DNA of 64,000 bases from Rhizomicrobium sp. (lineage in GTDB: Bacteria; Pseudomonadota; Alphaproteobacteria; Micropepsales; Micropepsaceae). Where the stretch lies: the NCBI GenBank assembly GCA_037200045.1, contig JBBCHM010000002.1, forward strand, positions 1,167,241 through 1,231,240, given 5' to 3'. The notes below the pieces were generated by a model that searched no databases, had not been told where the DNA came from, and worked only from the letters and a program-made list of their open reading frames with translations. Both the position numbers and the translations under genes were made by a program. The first letter of the stretch is position 1. Every line of letters starts with the position of its first letter. Of this stretch, positions 11,360 to 21,559 are shown one piece after another.

Positions 11360-12785
11360 CGAGGGCCTCCAGGTCGAGGACGCGCGTCGCCGGCGCGCCG
11401 TCGATCTCGTGGAATGCCCTGAGCAGAAGGTTTCGTGCGGCGATCTGGCGGTATTCGGCCGAGGCGCGCATGTCGCCGATCGGCGTGAAGTCGTCGGCGA
11501 GAACGGCCATCGCGTCGCGGATCGTGGCCTCGTTCCACGGCTTGCCGGTAAGTTCGGCTTCCGCAACGCGGGCGCGTCTGGGCGTCACCGCCATGCCGCC
11601 GAACGCGACGCGCGCCTCGCGGATCGCATCGCCGTCGCGGCGGAACAGGAACGCGCCGCAGACCGCGGAGATGTCCTGGTCGAAGCGCTTGGAAAGCTTG
11701 TAGACGCGAAAGGCCGCATCCGGCGCAAGTTTCGGGACGACGACCTTCTCGATGAATTCCGCCGGCTGGCGATCCTGCTTGCCATAAGCGAGGAAATAAT
11801 CCTCGAGCGCTATCCGCCTTTGCGTCTCGCCCCGCCGCAGGACCAGCGTCGCGCCGAGCGATATCAACGGCGGCATGGAATCGCCGATAGGCGAGCCATT
11901 GGCGATATTGCCGCCGATGGTTCCCGCATTGCGGACCTGGACGGAGCCGAGGCGGCGGACCAACTCGCCAAGGTCGGGATGCAGCCGCGCAAGCGGCGCG
12001 TGGGCTTCGCTGTAAGTAACGGCGGCGCCGATTTCGAGAGCGTCCTCCGTCTCTACAATCCGGCGAAGCTCTTCCACCGCGTTCACGGAGATCAAGGTCG
12101 GCAGCGTTTGCAGTTTCTTCGTGACCCAAAGCCCGACATCAGTCCCGCCGGCCAAAAGAGTGGCCTCCGGATGTTGGTAATAAAGGACCGCGAGATCCAA
12201 GATCGTGCGCGGCGCGAAGAAGAACCTTTTGGCACCCCCATCCGGACGCGCTGCGCCAAGGGTTTCCTCGTCATGGAGAGGAGCGGATTGCGGCCCTTCG
12301 GCGCGCGGGAATTCATTCATCCGCTTCGCCGCCTCGACGATAGGGCCATAACCAGTGCAGCGGCAGAGATTGCCGGCGAGGACGTCGCGGATCGTGGCGG
12401 GATCGCACGCGCCCTCGTTGAGATAGTGCGCATAGAGCGACATCACGAAGCCCGGCGTGCAGAAGCCGCATTGCGAGGCGTTGGTGTCGACCATCGCCTG
12501 CTGCACGGGATGGAGCGGACCATCGGGCGGGCTCAGGCTCTCGACCGTGAACAGCGTCTTGCCGTCGAGCATCGGCAGGAAAAAGATGCAGGCGTTGACC
12601 GCGCGCCACGCCTTGCCCTCGCCCACCACGACGGTGCAGGCGCCGCAATCGCCTTCGGCGCAACCCTCCTTGGTGCCGGGGCGGCCCGCGCGAGTCCGCA
12701 GCCAGCGCAGCACCGTCTCGGTCGGATCAGGATTGCGGATCTCGTGCAGCGTGCCGTCGAGCCGGAAGCGGACCGTGTCGCGCAT
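11352..12785 (-). CDS. xdhA: Xanthine dehydrogenase, FeS/FAD subunit
   Basis: This 477-aa subunit carries the electron-transfer centres of xanthine dehydrogenase. Two [2Fe-2S] clusters are bound by GCAEGDCGACTVVVGE with a nearby NACIFF cysteine, and by QCGFCTPGFVMS with GNLCRCTGYGPIV. The FAD-binding domain follows from about residue 190 (LLAGGTDVGLWVTK, VQVRNAGTIGGNIANGSPIG). The gene lies between uraH and xdhB with 2-nt spacing and an 8-nt overlap. Electrons most likely go to NAD+. Confidence 0.96.
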   Translation of the reverse strand: MRDTVRFRLDGTLHEIRNPDPTETVLRWLRTRAGRPGTKEGCAEGDCGACTVVVGEGKAWRAVNACIFFLPMLDGKTLFTVESLSPPDGPLHPVQQAMVDTNASQCGFCTPGFVMSLYAHYLNEGACDPATIRDVLAGNLCRCTGYGPIVEAAKRMNEFPRAEGPQSAPLHDEETLGAARPDGGAKRFFFAPRTILDLAVLYYQHPEATLLAGGTDVGLWVTKKLQTLPTLISVNAVEELRRIVETEDALEIGAAVTYSEAHAPLARLHPDLGELVRRLGSVQVRNAGTIGGNIANGSPIGDSMPPLISLGATLVLRRGETQRRIALEDYFLAYGKQDRQPAEFIEKVVVPKLAPDAAFRVYKLSKRFDQDISAVCGAFLFRRDGDAIREARVAFGGMAVTPRRARVAEAELTGKPWNEATIRDAMAVLADDFTPIGDMRASAEYRQIAARNLLLRAFHEIDGAPATRVLDLEALDG

Positions 12786-12787
12786 CG

Positions 12788-13159
12788 CTAGCTGCCGCGA
12801 TAGGTGGAATAGCCGTAGGGCGAGAGCAGCAGCGGCACATGATAATGCGCCGACGCGTCGGCGATGCCGAATGCGATGCGCACGGTGTCGAGGAAGGCCG
12901 GCTCCGGCAGCACCAAGCCTTTCTTGCGGAAATAGGCGCCGGTCTCGAACGCCAGAACGTAGCGCCCAGGCGCCATCGTCGGACCCTCCAGCAGCGGCGC
13001 GTCGCAGCGGCCGTCGGCGTTCATGGTCGCCTCAGCGATGGGGCCGAAACCATCGTCCGTATACAGACGCACGGCGATCCCCGCGCCGGGGCAGCCATGC
13101 GCCGTATCCAAGACATGCGTCGTCAAGCGTCCCACGAAGCAACCTTTCTTCATTCGCAT
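12788..13159 (-). CDS. uraH: 5-Hydroxyisourate hydrolase (transthyretin-like)
   Basis: This 123-aa protein hydrolyses the HIU made by PuuD to OHCU. It has the signature GRLTTHVLDTAHGCPGAG with the catalytic His, the central RRYV-like region and the diagnostic C-terminal YRGS tetrapeptide (YGYSTYRGS). The start is MRMKKGCFVGRLT at 13159; a second ATG is 6 nt downstream. Upstream open frame has no family similarity. First gene of the purine operon; the divergent puuE promoter lies just upstream. Confidence 0.94.
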   Translation of the reverse strand: MRMKKGCFVGRLTTHVLDTAHGCPGAGIAVRLYTDDGFGPIAEATMNADGRCDAPLLEGPTMAPGRYVLAFETGAYFRKKGLVLPEPAFLDTVRIAFGIADASAHYHVPLLLSPYGYSTYRGS

Positions 13160-13230
13160 GATGATGCCGCGCTGCTTGGGCTGTAAAGCGCCTTGTGTAT
13201 AGTGGGGTTGCCAAGACGAGAGTGCCGCAC
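13160..13230. promoter_or_regulatory. Divergent promoter region uraH / puuE
   Basis: About 70 nt separate the divergent uraH and puuE starts. The only AT-richer stretch is around 13186–13200 (GTAAAGCGCCTTGTGTATAG), which may hold the puuE promoter. Both transcription units of urate breakdown start here, so it is the natural place for a purine-responsive operator. No clear palindrome was seen. Confidence 0.45.
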
Positions 13231-14142
13231 GTGTCTGCCCAATATCCGCGCGATCTGATCGGTTACGGCGCAACTCCGCCCCATCCGCGCTGGCCCGGCG
13301 GCGCGCGGATCGCGGTGCAGGTGGTGCTCAACTACGAAGAGGGCGGCGAGAACTCCGTGCTGCACGGCGATAAGGGCGCCGAGACGTTCCTCTCCGAGAT
13401 CATCAATGCCGCGCCGGTGCCGGGCGCCCGGCATATGAGCATGGAGTCGATCTACGAATACGGCTCGCGCGCCGGCGTGTGGCGGCTGCTGCGGCTATTC
13501 CGCGAATACGATCTGCCGGTGACGATCTTCGCCGTGGCGTCCGCGCTGGAGCGCTATCCGGCGATGGCCGATGCGTTCCTGAAGGACGGCCACGAGATCT
13601 GCAGCCACGGTTATCGCTGGATCAACTATCAATGTGTCGACGAGGCGACAGAGCGGGCGCATGTCGCCAAGGCGGTGGAGGTGCTTCGGGGGCTGACGGG
13701 CGAGGCGCCGCTCGGCTGGTACACGGGGCGCACCAGCCCGAACACGCGCCGGCTGGTGGTCGAGCATGGCGGGTTCCTCTACGACGCCGACGACTACAAT
13801 GACGATTTGCCGTTCTGGGTGACGGAAGCCGGCAAGCCGCATCTCGTCGTGCCCTACACGCTGGATGCCAACGACATGCGCTTCGCCGCGGCGCAGGGAT
13901 TTAATTCGGGCGACCAATTCTTCACATACCTCAAGGACACGTTCGACGTGCTCTATGCCGAGGGCGAGGCGGCACCCAAGATGATGTCGGTCGGCCTGCA
14001 TTGCCGCATCGCTGGGCGGCCGGGACGCTTCGCGGCGCTGGAGCGCTTCCTGCGCTATGTGAGCGAACATAAGGACGTATGGTTCTGCCGGCGCGTCGAC
14101 ATCGCGCGGCACTGGCTTAAGTTCCATCCTCATGCCGGCTGA
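13231..14142 (+). CDS. puuE: Allantoinase PuuE (deacetylase fold)
   Basis: This metal-independent allantoinase of the polysaccharide-deacetylase fold opens allantoin to allantoate. Conserved text includes YPRDLIGYG, IAVQVVLNYEEGGENS, DGHEICSHGYRWINYQ and LGWYTGRTSPNTRRLV. I place the start at the GTG reading VSAQYPRDLIGYG, with GACGAGA about 11 nt upstream. In-frame GTGs at 13195 and 13222 are alternatives. About 303 aa. It overlaps uraD by 11 nt and leads the puuE–uraD–alc operon. Confidence 0.94.
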   Translation: MSAQYPRDLIGYGATPPHPRWPGGARIAVQVVLNYEEGGENSVLHGDKGAETFLSEIINAAPVPGARHMSMESIYEYGSRAGVWRLLRLFREYDLPVTIFAVASALERYPAMADAFLKDGHEICSHGYRWINYQCVDEATERAHVAKAVEVLRGLTGEAPLGWYTGRTSPNTRRLVVEHGGFLYDADDYNDDLPFWVTEAGKPHLVVPYTLDANDMRFAAAQGFNSGDQFFTYLKDTFDVLYAEGEAAPKMMSVGLHCRIAGRPGRFAALERFLRYVSEHKDVWFCRRVDIARHWLKFHPHAG

Positions 14143-14641
14143 CCGTTTTCGCAGACCACCAAGTACACTGAGCGAACATGAGTTCGTGCGGATTTACGGC
14201 GGCGTTTACGAGCATTCGCCCTGGTTCGCCGTGGAGGCTTGGCGGCGCGAGCCGCACGACACGTTCGACACCGTGGACGGCCTGGCGGCCGCGCTGCAGC
14301 GCGCCGTCGAGAGTGCCGATGACAAGGCCAAACTGGCGCTGATCAGCGTGCATCCCAGCCTTGCCGGGCGCGTGAAGATGTCGACCGAGTCGACCTCGGA
14401 GCAGGCGAGCGCTGGGCTCGACAATTGCTCGCGCGAGGAGCTGACCGAATTCCGCAGGCTGAACGAGGACTATGCGGCGCGCTTCGACTTTCCCTTCATC
14501 AAGGCGGTGCGGGGCTTCACGCGGCAGGAGATCCTCGCCGAATTCCGCGTGCGGCTGAACAACGACCTGAAGACCGAGTTCCGCACCGCGCTCGACGAGA
14601 TACACAAGATCGCACGGCTGCGGCTCGGCGACCTGACCTAG
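14132..14641 (+). CDS. uraD: OHCU decarboxylase
   Basis: This 169-aa enzyme decarboxylates 2-oxo-4-hydroxy-4-carboxy-5-ureidoimidazoline to S-allantoin, using the product of UraH. Family hallmarks are the catalytic histidine in SVHPSLAGR, then TSEQASAGLD, FDFPFIKAVRG and RLNNDLKTEFRTALDEIHKIA. It overlaps the end of puuE and is followed 9 nt later by alc, consistent with one operon. Confidence 0.96.
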   Translation: MPADRFRRPPSTLSEHEFVRIYGGVYEHSPWFAVEAWRREPHDTFDTVDGLAAALQRAVESADDKAKLALISVHPSLAGRVKMSTESTSEQASAGLDNCSREELTEFRRLNEDYAARFDFPFIKAVRGFTRQEILAEFRVRLNNDLKTEFRTALDEIHKIARLRLGDLT

Positions 14642-14650
14642 AGAGACGGC

Positions 14651-15612
14651 ATGGAAGACTTCGCAAAGAATTGGGTGGACTTGGCCCAGCCGCGGCTGGG
14701 CGGCGAGGTCGTGTTCGCGACCGACGATTTCTTCGCCGCCAAGGAGCGGCTGATCGATCCCGCCGAGCCGGTGTTCATCCCGGGAAAGTACGACGCGAAC
14801 GGCAAGTGGATGGACGGCTGGGAAAGCCGGCGCCGCCGCGATGCCGGACATGATGCCTGCATCGTGCGGCTGGGCAGACCGGGCATCGTCCACGGGATCG
14901 AGATCGACACGCGGAACTTCACGGGCAATTACCCACCGGCGGCGTCGATCGAGTGGTGCCATTCGGACGAGCGGCATCCGCAAAGCGGATGGAAGCCGCT
15001 TGTTCCGGCAACGGCCCTCAAAGGCAATGACCGGCTGTTCCTCGGCGTTGCGATGCCCGGCGTGGTGACGCATTTGCGGCTGAACATCTTTCCCGATGGC
15101 GGCGTGGCGCGGCTGCGCGTCTATGGCCAGGTCGCGCGCGACTGGACGGCGGGCGAGCGCGCCGATCTCGCGGCTATGGAGAACGGCGCGCTGCCGGTGG
15201 CGGCGAATGACGAGCATTTCGGCAAGGTCTCCAACATGCTGGCGCCGGGCAAGGCGCGCGATATGGGCGATGGCTGGGAGACCCGGCGCCGCCGCGAACC
15301 GGGGCATGACTGGTCGATCGTCAAGCTCGCAAAGCCAGGGCGGATCGAGGAGATCATCGTCGATACGGCGCATTTCAAGGGCAACTTTCCGGACCGTTGT
15401 TTCATCCAGGCGGCCGCGCCGAGCACGCTGCCGAAGGAATCGCTGATCACGCAGTCGATATACTGGCCGGTGCTGCTGCCCGAGCAGAAACTGTCGGCGG
15501 ACCGCGAGCACCGGTTCGCGGTGGAGATCGCGAAGCATGAGCCGATCCAGTTCGTGCGGCTGAACATCATCCCGGATGGCGGCGTCGCGCGGCTTAGAAT
15601 GTGGGGAACCGT

Positions 15613-15616
<4 letters not shown>
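14651..15616 (+). CDS. alc: Allantoicase
   Basis: This 321-aa enzyme hydrolyses allantoate to ureidoglycolate and urea. It has the two repeated jelly-roll halves typical of allantoicase: GWESRRRRDAGHDACIVRLG with IDTRNFTGNYPPAASIEW in the first, and GWETRRRREPGHDWSIVKL with VDTAHFKGNFPDRCFIQA in the second. Each half ends NIxPDGGVARLR. Its TAA overlaps the stop of the convergent deoA. The ureidoglycolate goes to AllA. Confidence 0.96.
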
Positions 15617-16935
<1,319 letters not shown>

Positions 16936-16943
16936 GGCGCGTG

Positions 16944-17351
16944 CTAGACCTTGCTCGGATCGAAGTCGAAAGCGTCGGGCAGCATCTGGCCGACGGTCTT
17001 GACCATCGAGTCCCCGGCGAGGTTCGCGCAGATCACCTCAGTCTCGCCGCCGAACTCGCCCAGCACCTGGCGGCACATGCCGCAGGGCGTGATCGGCTTG
17101 GGGAGGTCGGCGATGACGGCGATCGCCTTGAACTTCGTATGACCGGCCGCGACCGCCTGGAGCACCGCATTGCGCTCGGCGCAGATGGTGGCGCCGTAGG
17201 AGATGTTCTCGACATTGCAGCCCTTGAAGACCGTCCCATCCTCGGTCTCGAGCGCCGCGCCCACGTGGAATTTGGAGTAAGGGGCATAGGCCCTGTCGCG
17301 CACCTGCCGCGCCGCGGCGACGAGCGCCTGCTGTTTCTCGGTCAGCGACAT
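16944..17351 (-). CDS. cdd: Cytidine deaminase
   Basis: This zinc enzyme deaminates cytidine and deoxycytidine. The active-site CAERNAV and PCGMC motifs are present. From the ATG at 17351 (MSLTEKQQALVAAARQ) the protein is 135 aa, the usual size of the tetrameric class, and an AGGAGG ribosome site lies 5–6 nt upstream. The same frame is open up to an ATG at 17450 that overlaps the upstream ALDH stop (ATGA) and would add a signal-peptide-like segment (RRTTVLLAGGALVAGAASA). I favour the internal start for the main product. Confidence 0.92.
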   Translation of the reverse strand: MSLTEKQQALVAAARQVRDRAYAPYSKFHVGAALETEDGTVFKGCNVENISYGATICAERNAVLQAVAAGHTKFKAIAVIADLPKPITPCGMCRQVLGEFGGETEVICANLAGDSMVKTVGQMLPDAFDFDPSKV

Positions 17352-17446
17352 CGATCCTCCTTTGGCGGAATCCGCCGAAGCCGCACCGGCGACGAGCGCG
17401 CCGCCTGCCAGCAAGACTGTCGTTCTGCGTGTCATGTCCATCGCCG

Positions 17447-19798
17447 TCATGCCCCGTATGGAATCCAGACGTTCTTGACCTGAGTCGCCTGATGCAGGAA
17501 ATGGCGGCCTTCGCCATCGCGATTGTCGAACCAGGCAAGCGGCCCCTCACACCAGGTGCGTTTGAGGTCGCCGGCCGAGGCGGCTTCGATCTTCCGCACG
17601 GCATCGCCGCCGAAATACCACACCGCATCGACATTGCCGTGCTCGGCCAGGACAAGGGCGAGCGGATCGCGCGCGCCGGTGACGATGTTCACGATGCCGT
17701 CCGGCACATCGGAGGTTTCAAGCACCTGGTAGAAATCGGTGGCGGCCAGCGGGTGGCGCTCCGACGGGATCATCACCACGCGATTGCCCATCGCGACGGC
17801 CGGCGCCATCAGCGAGATGAAGCCCAGCAGCGGCGCTTCGTCCGGACAGGCGATGCCGATCACGCCCAAGGGCTCGTTCATCGCCAGCACCACGCCGCGC
17901 AAGGGCGGATCGTGGATCGCGCCGTCGAACTTGTCGGCCCAGGCGGCATAGGTGAAGAGGCGGCGGATCGAGGCTTCGACTTCGCGCGCGGCGGCGGCGG
18001 ACGATGCGCCGGTCATCCCGCGCAAGCGGCGTGCGAATTCGTCGGCGCGGGCCGAAAGGTTTTCGGCGCAGTAATAGAGGATCTGCGCGCGGGCATGGCC
18101 GCTGGTGGTGGCCCAGCTTTCGGCCTTGGCCGCCGCCTCGACGGCGTTGCGGATGTCCTTGCGGTTGCCGTCGCCGACAAGCCCGATCTGTGCACCGGAA
18201 GGCGACAGGACCGCGCGGCTATAGCCGCTGTCGGGCCGGGCCTGCCTGCCGCCGATGAACAGCTTGGCGGTGCGGTCGATGATGTCGACGGCGGGCGGAA
18301 CGTCCGTGGACGGAGCGGCCGGTGCGAGCTTGCCGGTCTTCCCGGTGTGCTTGCGCTTGAGGTATTCGTACAGGCCTTCGCGGCCGCCCTCCCGACCGAA
18401 GCCGGATTCGCGATAGCCGCCGAAGCCGGACGAGGCGTCGAACTGGTTGGTGCAGTTCACCCACACGACGCCGCACCTGATTTTCGGCGCGAGGTCGAGC
18501 GCGACGTTGATGTTCTCGCTCCAGATGCTGGCGGCGAGGCCATAGCGGGTGTTGTTGGCGAGCTGGACGGCTTCGGCCGGGGTGCGGAAGGTCATCGCGA
18601 CGAGGACGGGACCGAAGATCTCGACCTGCGCCACGGTCGAAGCGGGTTCGACGCCGATCAGCAGCGTCGGCGGATAGAAGCAGCCCTCGGGGCAGGTTTT
18701 CGTCTGGAACAGCATCGCGCCCTCGGCGACGCCTTTTTTCACCAGGCCATCGATCTGCGCGCGCTGCTTGGGCGAGACGATGGCGCCGATGTCGGTGTTC
18801 TTGTCCAGCGGATCGCCGACCCGCAGCGTTTCCATCCGCGCCCGCAGCTTGGCGTAAAGCGTCTCGGCGACACTTTCCTGAACCAGCAGGCGCGAGCCGG
18901 CGCAGCAGACCTCGCCCTGGTTGAACCAGATGGCGTCGACCGTGCCTTCGACCGCGGCATCGAGATCTGCGTCCTCGAATACGATGAAGGGCGATTTGCC
19001 GCCGAGTTCGAGGGTCAGCTTCTTGCCCGTGCCGGCGGTGGCGATGCGGATGAGGCGCCCGACTTCGGTCGAGCCGGTGAAGGCGATCTTGTCGATGCCG
19101 GGATGCTCGACCACCGCCTTGCCGGTCTCGCCAGCGCCGGTGACGATGTTGACCACGCCCTTCGGCAGGCCGGCTTCCTCGCAGATTTCGGCGAACAGCA
19201 ACGCGGTGAGCGAGGTGTCTTCGGCGGGCTTGAGCACCACCGTATTTCCGGCGGCCAGCGCGGGCGCGATCTTCCAGGCCAGCATCAGCAGCGGAAAATT
19301 CCACGGGATCACCTGGCCGACGACGCCGAGCGGCTCGTGATCGGCGAACTCGCTGTCGATGAGCTGGGCCCAGCCGGCGTGGTGATAGAAGTGCCGCGCC
19401 ACCAGCGGGATATCGATGTCGCGGCTCTCGCGGATCGGCTTGCCATTGTCCATCGTCTCGAGCACGGTGAACAGCCGCGCATGTTTCTGGACCAGGCGCG
19501 CCAGTGCGTAGAGAAACCGCGCGCGGCCATGGCCGCCAAGCTTCGCCCAGGCGGGTTGCGCGGCGCGGGCGGCCTTCACGGCGGCATCGACGTCGGCGGC
19601 GCTGCCTTCGCCGACCTCGGCGAGTGTCTTGCCGGTCGCCGGATTGACGCTGGCGAAATGCGCGGCGGCGGGCCGCCACGCGCCGCCGATGAACAGGCCG
19701 AATTTGCCGTCATGACGCTTGAGCCAGGCGTCCGCCGGACCGGCCGTTTCCGGCGCCACGCCGTAGTCCATCGTCTGAAACGCGGTCCGGACGTTCAC
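17447..19798 (-). CDS. Duplicated-type aldehyde dehydrogenase
   Basis: This 783-aa protein has one complete aldehyde dehydrogenase (about 1–490) and a second, shortened ALDH domain (about 510–783). In the first, the catalytic Glu264 (LTLELGGK) and Cys298/299 (NQGEVCCAGS) are visible, with IPWNFPLLML and FTGSTEVG for NAD binding. The second keeps the cofactor-binding part (EPLGVIGIACPDEAPLL) but lacks the ELGG and GQxC motifs and ends early, so it is probably structural. Between deoC and cdd it likely oxidises the acetaldehyde released by DeoC. GTG start. Confidence 0.88.
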   Translation of the reverse strand: MNVRTAFQTMDYGVAPETAGPADAWLKRHDGKFGLFIGGAWRPAAAHFASVNPATGKTLAEVGEGSAADVDAAVKAARAAQPAWAKLGGHGRARFLYALARLVQKHARLFTVLETMDNGKPIRESRDIDIPLVARHFYHHAGWAQLIDSEFADHEPLGVVGQVIPWNFPLLMLAWKIAPALAAGNTVVLKPAEDTSLTALLFAEICEEAGLPKGVVNIVTGAGETGKAVVEHPGIDKIAFTGSTEVGRLIRIATAGTGKKLTLELGGKSPFIVFEDADLDAAVEGTVDAIWFNQGEVCCAGSRLLVQESVAETLYAKLRARMETLRVGDPLDKNTDIGAIVSPKQRAQIDGLVKKGVAEGAMLFQTKTCPEGCFYPPTLLIGVEPASTVAQVEIFGPVLVAMTFRTPAEAVQLANNTRYGLAASIWSENINVALDLAPKIRCGVVWVNCTNQFDASSGFGGYRESGFGREGGREGLYEYLKRKHTGKTGKLAPAAPSTDVPPAVDIIDRTAKLFIGGRQARPDSGYSRAVLSPSGAQIGLVGDGNRKDIRNAVEAAAKAESWATTSGHARAQILYYCAENLSARADEFARRLRGMTGASSAAAAREVEASIRRLFTYAAWADKFDGAIHDPPLRGVVLAMNEPLGVIGIACPDEAPLLGFISLMAPAVAMGNRVVMIPSERHPLAATDFYQVLETSDVPDGIVNIVTGARDPLALVLAEHGNVDAVWYFGGDAVRKIEAASAGDLKRTWCEGPLAWFDNRDGEGRHFLHQATQVKNVWIPYGA

Positions 19799-19801
19799 GG
19801 G

Positions 19802-20803
19802 TCAACCCATCGGATGGCGGTGCGCGGCCGAGTAGCGGCCGGTAACGAAATGTTCGAGTTGGCGCTCGATATCGGTGAGCAGGCTCGACGCACCGATGCG
19901 GAACAGGTCGGGCTGGAGCCACGGTAGACCAAGCTCCTCCTTCATCACGATCTGATAGTTCAGCACGTCCTTCGCCGTCGAGATGCCGCCGGCCGGCTTG
20001 AAGCCGATGCGCTCGCCGGTCATCTCACGATAGGCGCGGATCATGCGGGTCATGATCAAAGCGAAGGGCAGCGTCGCGTTGACCGGCTCCTTGCCGGTCG
20101 AGGTCTTGATGAAGTCGGCGCCCGCCATCATGCAGGCCATCGAGGCGCGCGCGACATTGGTCAATGTGCCCAGATCGCCGGCGCCAACGATCGCCTTCAC
20201 ATGCGCCGGGCCGCAGGCTTCGCGGAACAGCTTCATCTCGTCATAGACCGCGCGATGATTGCCGGTCAGCACATGGCCGCGGTCGATCACGATGTCGATC
20301 TCGCGCGCGCCGGCGGCGACGGAGGCTTCGATCTCCTTGACGCGCAGCGCCAGCGGCGACAGGCCAGCGGGGAAACCCGTCGAAACTGCGGCGACCGGGA
20401 TATTCGTGCCTTCGAGCGCCCTCACCGCGGTCTCGACCATGGCGTGATAGACGCAGACCGCACCGGTGGCGATGTTCGCCTCGCCCATGCCCATGGCGTC
20501 GAGCAGATCCTGGCGCACCGGCCGGCGCGCCTTGGCGCAGAGCCGCCGCACGCGGCCGGGCGTGTCGTCGCCCGAGAGCGTGGTGAGATCGATGCAGGTC
20601 ACGGCCTTGAGCAGCCAGGCGGCCTGCCATTCCTTCTTGACGCTGCGCCGGCCGGGCAGCGACGCGATCCGCCGCTCCGCCGCGCTGCGGTTGACGCGGA
20701 TGGAGTCGACGATGTCGGCGTCGTAAGCAATGCCGGGATTGCGGGCGTGGCCCGCGGGTTCCGTCTCGCGGGCGCGCGGCGTGATCGGCTGAACGTTGGA
20801 CAT
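19802..20803 (-). CDS. deoC: Deoxyribose-phosphate aldolase
   Basis: This 333-aa class I aldolase cleaves 2-deoxyribose-5-phosphate to glyceraldehyde-3-phosphate and acetaldehyde. The Schiff-base lysine lies in GADFIKTSTGKEP and the second active-site lysine in IGFKPAGGIST. It belongs to the longer DERA type with an N-terminal extension of about 70 residues. It is 3 nt upstream of the ALDH gene, which fits channelling of acetaldehyde to acetate. Confidence 0.95.
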   Translation of the reverse strand: MSNVQPITPRARETEPAGHARNPGIAYDADIVDSIRVNRSAAERRIASLPGRRSVKKEWQAAWLLKAVTCIDLTTLSGDDTPGRVRRLCAKARRPVRQDLLDAMGMGEANIATGAVCVYHAMVETAVRALEGTNIPVAAVSTGFPAGLSPLALRVKEIEASVAAGAREIDIVIDRGHVLTGNHRAVYDEMKLFREACGPAHVKAIVGAGDLGTLTNVARASMACMMAGADFIKTSTGKEPVNATLPFALIMTRMIRAYREMTGERIGFKPAGGISTAKDVLNYQIVMKEELGLPWLQPDLFRIGASSLLTDIERQLEHFVTGRYSAAHRHPMG

Positions 20804-20844
20804 GCCCGAAGGTACTCCGCCGAACCCCTCGCCCGCAACGCCGC

Positions 20845-21474
20845 CTACTTCGTGCCGAACATCCGGTCGCCCGCGTCGCCGAGGCCGGGGATGATGTAGC
20901 CGTGGTCGTTCAGGTGGCTATCGATCGCCGCCGTCCAGATGTGCACATCCGGATGCGCCGCGAGGAAGGTCTTGATGCCCTCCGGGGCCGATAGCAGCGT
21001 CATCAGGCGGATGTTCTTCGCGCCATGCGCCTTCAGCCGCGTCACCGCCGCCGACACCGAGTTCCCAGTCGCCAGCATCGGATCCATCACGATCACCAGG
21101 CGGTCGGCGATGTCGTGCGGCGCCTTGAAGTAATACTCGACCGATTGCAGCGTCTTGGGATCGCGGTAGAGACCGATATGGGCGACGCGGGCCGAGGGCA
21201 CGAGGTTCAGCATGCCCTCCAGAAAGCCGGTGCCCGCCCGAAGAATGGGCGCGAAGACCAATTTCTTGCCGGCGATCGCCGGGGCTTTCATCGGCGCGAT
21301 GGGCGTTTCGATGTCCACCAGTTCGAGCGGCAGATCGCGCGTGACCTCGTAGCAGATCAGCATGCCGATCTCGTTGAGCAGCTCGCGGAAGTTCTTGGTG
21401 CTGCGGTGCTTGTCGCGCATCAGCGTCAGCTTGTGCTGGATCAGCGGATGATCGACCACGGTCACGCCCTGCAT
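20845..21474 (-). CDS. upp: Uracil phosphoribosyltransferase
   Basis: This 209-aa enzyme salvages uracil to UMP with PRPP. It starts [20 protein letters not shown] and carries the PRPP-binding [13 protein letters not shown] and the uracil-site [18 protein letters not shown]-terminus. It is the first gene of the minus-strand pyrimidine operon, with deoC 41 nt downstream. The open frame upstream of 21474 has no family similarity. Confidence 0.95.
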   Translation of the reverse strand: MQGVTVVDHPLIQHKLTLMRDKHRSTKNFRELLNEIGMLICYEVTRDLPLELVDIETPIAPMKAPAIAGKKLVFAPILRAGTGFLEGMLNLVPSARVAHIGLYRDPKTLQSVEYYFKAPHDIADRLVIVMDPMLATGNSVSAAVTRLKAHGAKNIRLMTLLSAPEGIKTFLAAHPDVHIWTAAIDSHLNDHGYIIPGLGDAGDRMFGTK

Positions 21475-21559
21475 GTCCGTTCTCCCCTTCGGCGCATCGC
21501 GCCGGTGCTGCAAAACTGGTAGCCAAGCTAACCTGGGGCGCTCTATTGTGGCAACGACG
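21475..21559. promoter_or_regulatory. Divergent promoter region upp / aminotransferase
   Basis: An 85-nt gap separates the divergent upp and aminotransferase starts. It holds the AT-richer stretch AACTGGTAGCCAAGCTAACC around 21515–21535. Probable promoters for both genes; no clear operator palindrome was recognised. Confidence 0.4.
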
